From CAYLLN01 sp036496265 (GTDB lineage: Bacteria > Planctomycetota > Planctomycetia > Pirellulales > Pirellulaceae), in assembly GCA_036496265.1 (NCBI GenBank), contig DASXLL010000227.1, positions 1-52,714 on the forward strand: a stretch of DNA of 52,714 nucleotides. The letters run 5' to 3'. A program made the translations under genes and the position numbers. Below, one piece after another: positions 51,673-52,714 of this stretch. Numbering within the stretch: the first letter of the stretch is position 1; each line of letters opens with the position of its first letter. Below the pieces are notes generated by a model. That model saw only the letters and a program-made list of their open reading frames with translations. It was not told where the DNA came from and ran no database searches.

Positions 51673-51981
51673 ATGATTCGTTTCGCACTTACTTCCATTG
51701 TCGCGCTGGTCATCACGTGTGCCTTCACGGCTGGTGTTGCTTTGGCCGAACAAGCGAAATGCTCAGGCACAATCACAAAAATTGACGGGGAAAAGGTCAC
51801 CGTCAAAGACACAAGCAACCAAGAGCACCACATGACAGTTGTTCCCGCAACCAAGGTCATGGTGGACGGCAAGGCGGCCAAAACGACGGACCTCAAAACT
51901 GGCCAGCACGTGTCATGCACATGCGACAAGCAGGGCGACAAAATGACCTGCAGCACAGTTGAGGCGAAATCCAGCCCTTGA
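51673..51981 (+). CDS. Small secreted protein with one ITKI-type beta domain
   Basis: 102 residues from the ATG at 51673, with CGGGAGAAAA seven bases before it. A signal peptide (MIRFALTSIVALVITCAFTA GVALA) is followed by one domain: KCSGTITKIDGEKVTVKDTS ... VMVDGKAAKTTDLKTGQHVS. The pattern G-x-ITKI-x(3-6)-VTVKD ... K-x(2)-L-x-TG matches the two units of the protein at 36795, so the two genes are paralogous at domain level. Three cysteines near the end (CTCDKQGDKMTC) could form a disulfide or bind metal. Function unknown. Confidence 0.8.
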   Translation: MIRFALTSIVALVITCAFTAGVALAEQAKCSGTITKIDGEKVTVKDTSNQEHHMTVVPATKVMVDGKAAKTTDLKTGQHVSCTCDKQGDKMTCSTVEAKSSP

Positions 51982-52623
51982 TTTTCCACGCTGGCATTAA
52001 ATGGCGTCCTTTAGGGCTGCAACGGAAGCAGCCTTATTTGTTTCTTGTTAATTGGTCAGTTTGCTCCCATCCCCTTCAGCAGCCCTTCAGCGCGCGTTCA
52101 TGTTTTGGCCGCAATCGCATAGCGGATGCCGGAACGAGGCGGCTAGAACTCCGAACTCGGCTAACGCACCCAACTGCTCTCGGTCGGCGCAGCCGACGGT
52201 GACTTCGGACCGGGTCGCCCTGGGCAGTTACCGGACGGACTTTCCACCCACAGGATTCCGCGGAAAGGCTTCAGAGTTGTTTGTTACATCTCACCCCCTT
52301 CCCCAAGCTTCTTGTCACAATCGGCGCAGCCGCAGAAATTACGGTTGAGGTGGCCGATGCGTGGGCGCTGTACCTATTTCAGCTCGAGATGCTAGAACGA
52401 CAATCAGTCGCGTTTTCCTCCTGATTCCCCTGCCGCGGAAAACCGGTTGCCTTTTCAGCTTATTCGATCATTTTCCGTCGGGATTGCTTGATTGTTGCTG
52501 GTCACCTTCGGCATCCGTCTGGCTAATGGGAGGTTGCATCTGCTGGCTATTTACACACGTGATATCAAAGAATCTGCACTTTCTGAAAACTTCCGTGTCG
52601 TAAACTGATCTGTCATGAAAAAA
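51982..52623. other. Gap of about 640 bases before a probable mobile-element gene
   Basis: I see no gene I can support. Short frames such as 52361-52603 lack recognisable motifs. The stretch CCCTGGGCAGTTACCGGACG and what follows (52219-52290) vaguely recalls sequence linked to mobile elements, but I cannot place it. Confidence 0.35.
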
Positions 52624-52674
52624 GGCTCTTCCATCATGCTGCGGTTGCTAAAAGCGCCGCACAACGGGAGAGCC
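52624..52674. repeat. Hairpin immediately before the last gene start
   Basis: GGCTCTTCC pairs with GGGAGAGCC (8 of 9), and inside it TGCGG (52640-52644) pairs with CCGCA (52657-52661). The right arm also contains GGGAG, the probable ribosome site of the following gene, so the hairpin may hide it. It could be an insertion-sequence end or a translation-blocking leader hairpin, as seen in some transposase genes. Confidence 0.5.
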
Positions 52675-52678
52675 AAGG

Positions 52679-52714
52679 ATGGTTCGTTATCAGCCGCCGC
52701 AGGATTGGCAGCAA
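52679..52714 (+). CDS. Start of a gene cut by the window end, possibly a transposase
   Basis: Twelve codons, MVRYQPPQDWQQ, follow a GGGAGAGCCAAGG ribosome site and continue past the window end. The preceding hairpin and lack of other genes around it suggest an insertion-sequence transposase, but the fragment is too short to prove it. Confidence 0.3.
   Translation, partial: MVRYQPPQDWQQ

Overview
The window looks like a chromosomal segment of a planctomycete, most likely of the Pirellulales type. This rests on gene content and sequence habits, not on a marker gene. The signs are: extracellular proteins that open with an Arg-rich leader and a LEDR(A/S)-type motif and end in dockerin repeats; a DUF1080 protein; a DUF4058 protein; a VWA/STN protein with a Gly-Met tail; an ExbB-ExbD-toroid operon; a stand-alone CHC2 zinc finger; and many short interspersed inverted repeats whose translations include peptides such as VGTAHPT and NPKRKRG, which I recall from planctomycete gene models. 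No rRNA, intact tRNA, CRISPR array or prophage is visible.

Left part (1-17.6 kb), mostly + strand: citramalate synthase (cimA), a DUF4058 protein, a very long valyl-tRNA synthetase (valS) carrying four in-frame repeat elements, an M28 metallopeptidase with a PDZ domain (- strand), a small secreted protein, a fused sugar-ABC permease/substrate-binding protein, a secreted HEAT-like protein, a DUF1080 protein, an ExbB-ExbD-toroid operon and a CHC2 zinc finger protein. Interspersed repeats sit between genes, inside genes, and at the start of at least one gene.

Middle part (17.6-28 kb): a decayed membrane-protein gene, an RND efflux pump with its adaptor lipoprotein, a broken TPR fragment, a VWA/STN protein, a 39-codon relic of a type I restriction specificity subunit (hsdS) and a sensor histidine kinase.

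Metabolic part (28.1-39.3 kb), all - strand: an enolase-superfamily enzyme, an FAD/Fe-S dehydrogenase with a C-terminal membrane anchor, an 84-residue membrane protein, an SDR with a hydrophobic tail, a GH15 glucoamylase without signal peptide and a PPC-domain protein form a compact six-gene operon with two ATGA overlaps. A secreted two-repeat protein and a PoxB-like thiamine diphosphate enzyme lie just upstream on the same strand. Together they suggest intracellular glucan or glucoside breakdown linked to quinone-coupled oxidation. The exact pathway is unknown and this is the best candidate for an undescribed system here.

Right part (39.3-52.7 kb): an accessory region with a frameshifted aldehyde dehydrogenase fragment, the 3' half of a tRNA-Pro gene that stops at the anticodon loop (a likely old integration scar), small unknown genes, a frameshifted dockerin metalloprotease, a giant three-module beta-helix-type dockerin protein, a transglutaminase-like protein with EF-hands, a small secreted protein related to the one at 36.8 kb, and the start of a probable mobile-element gene cut by the window end.
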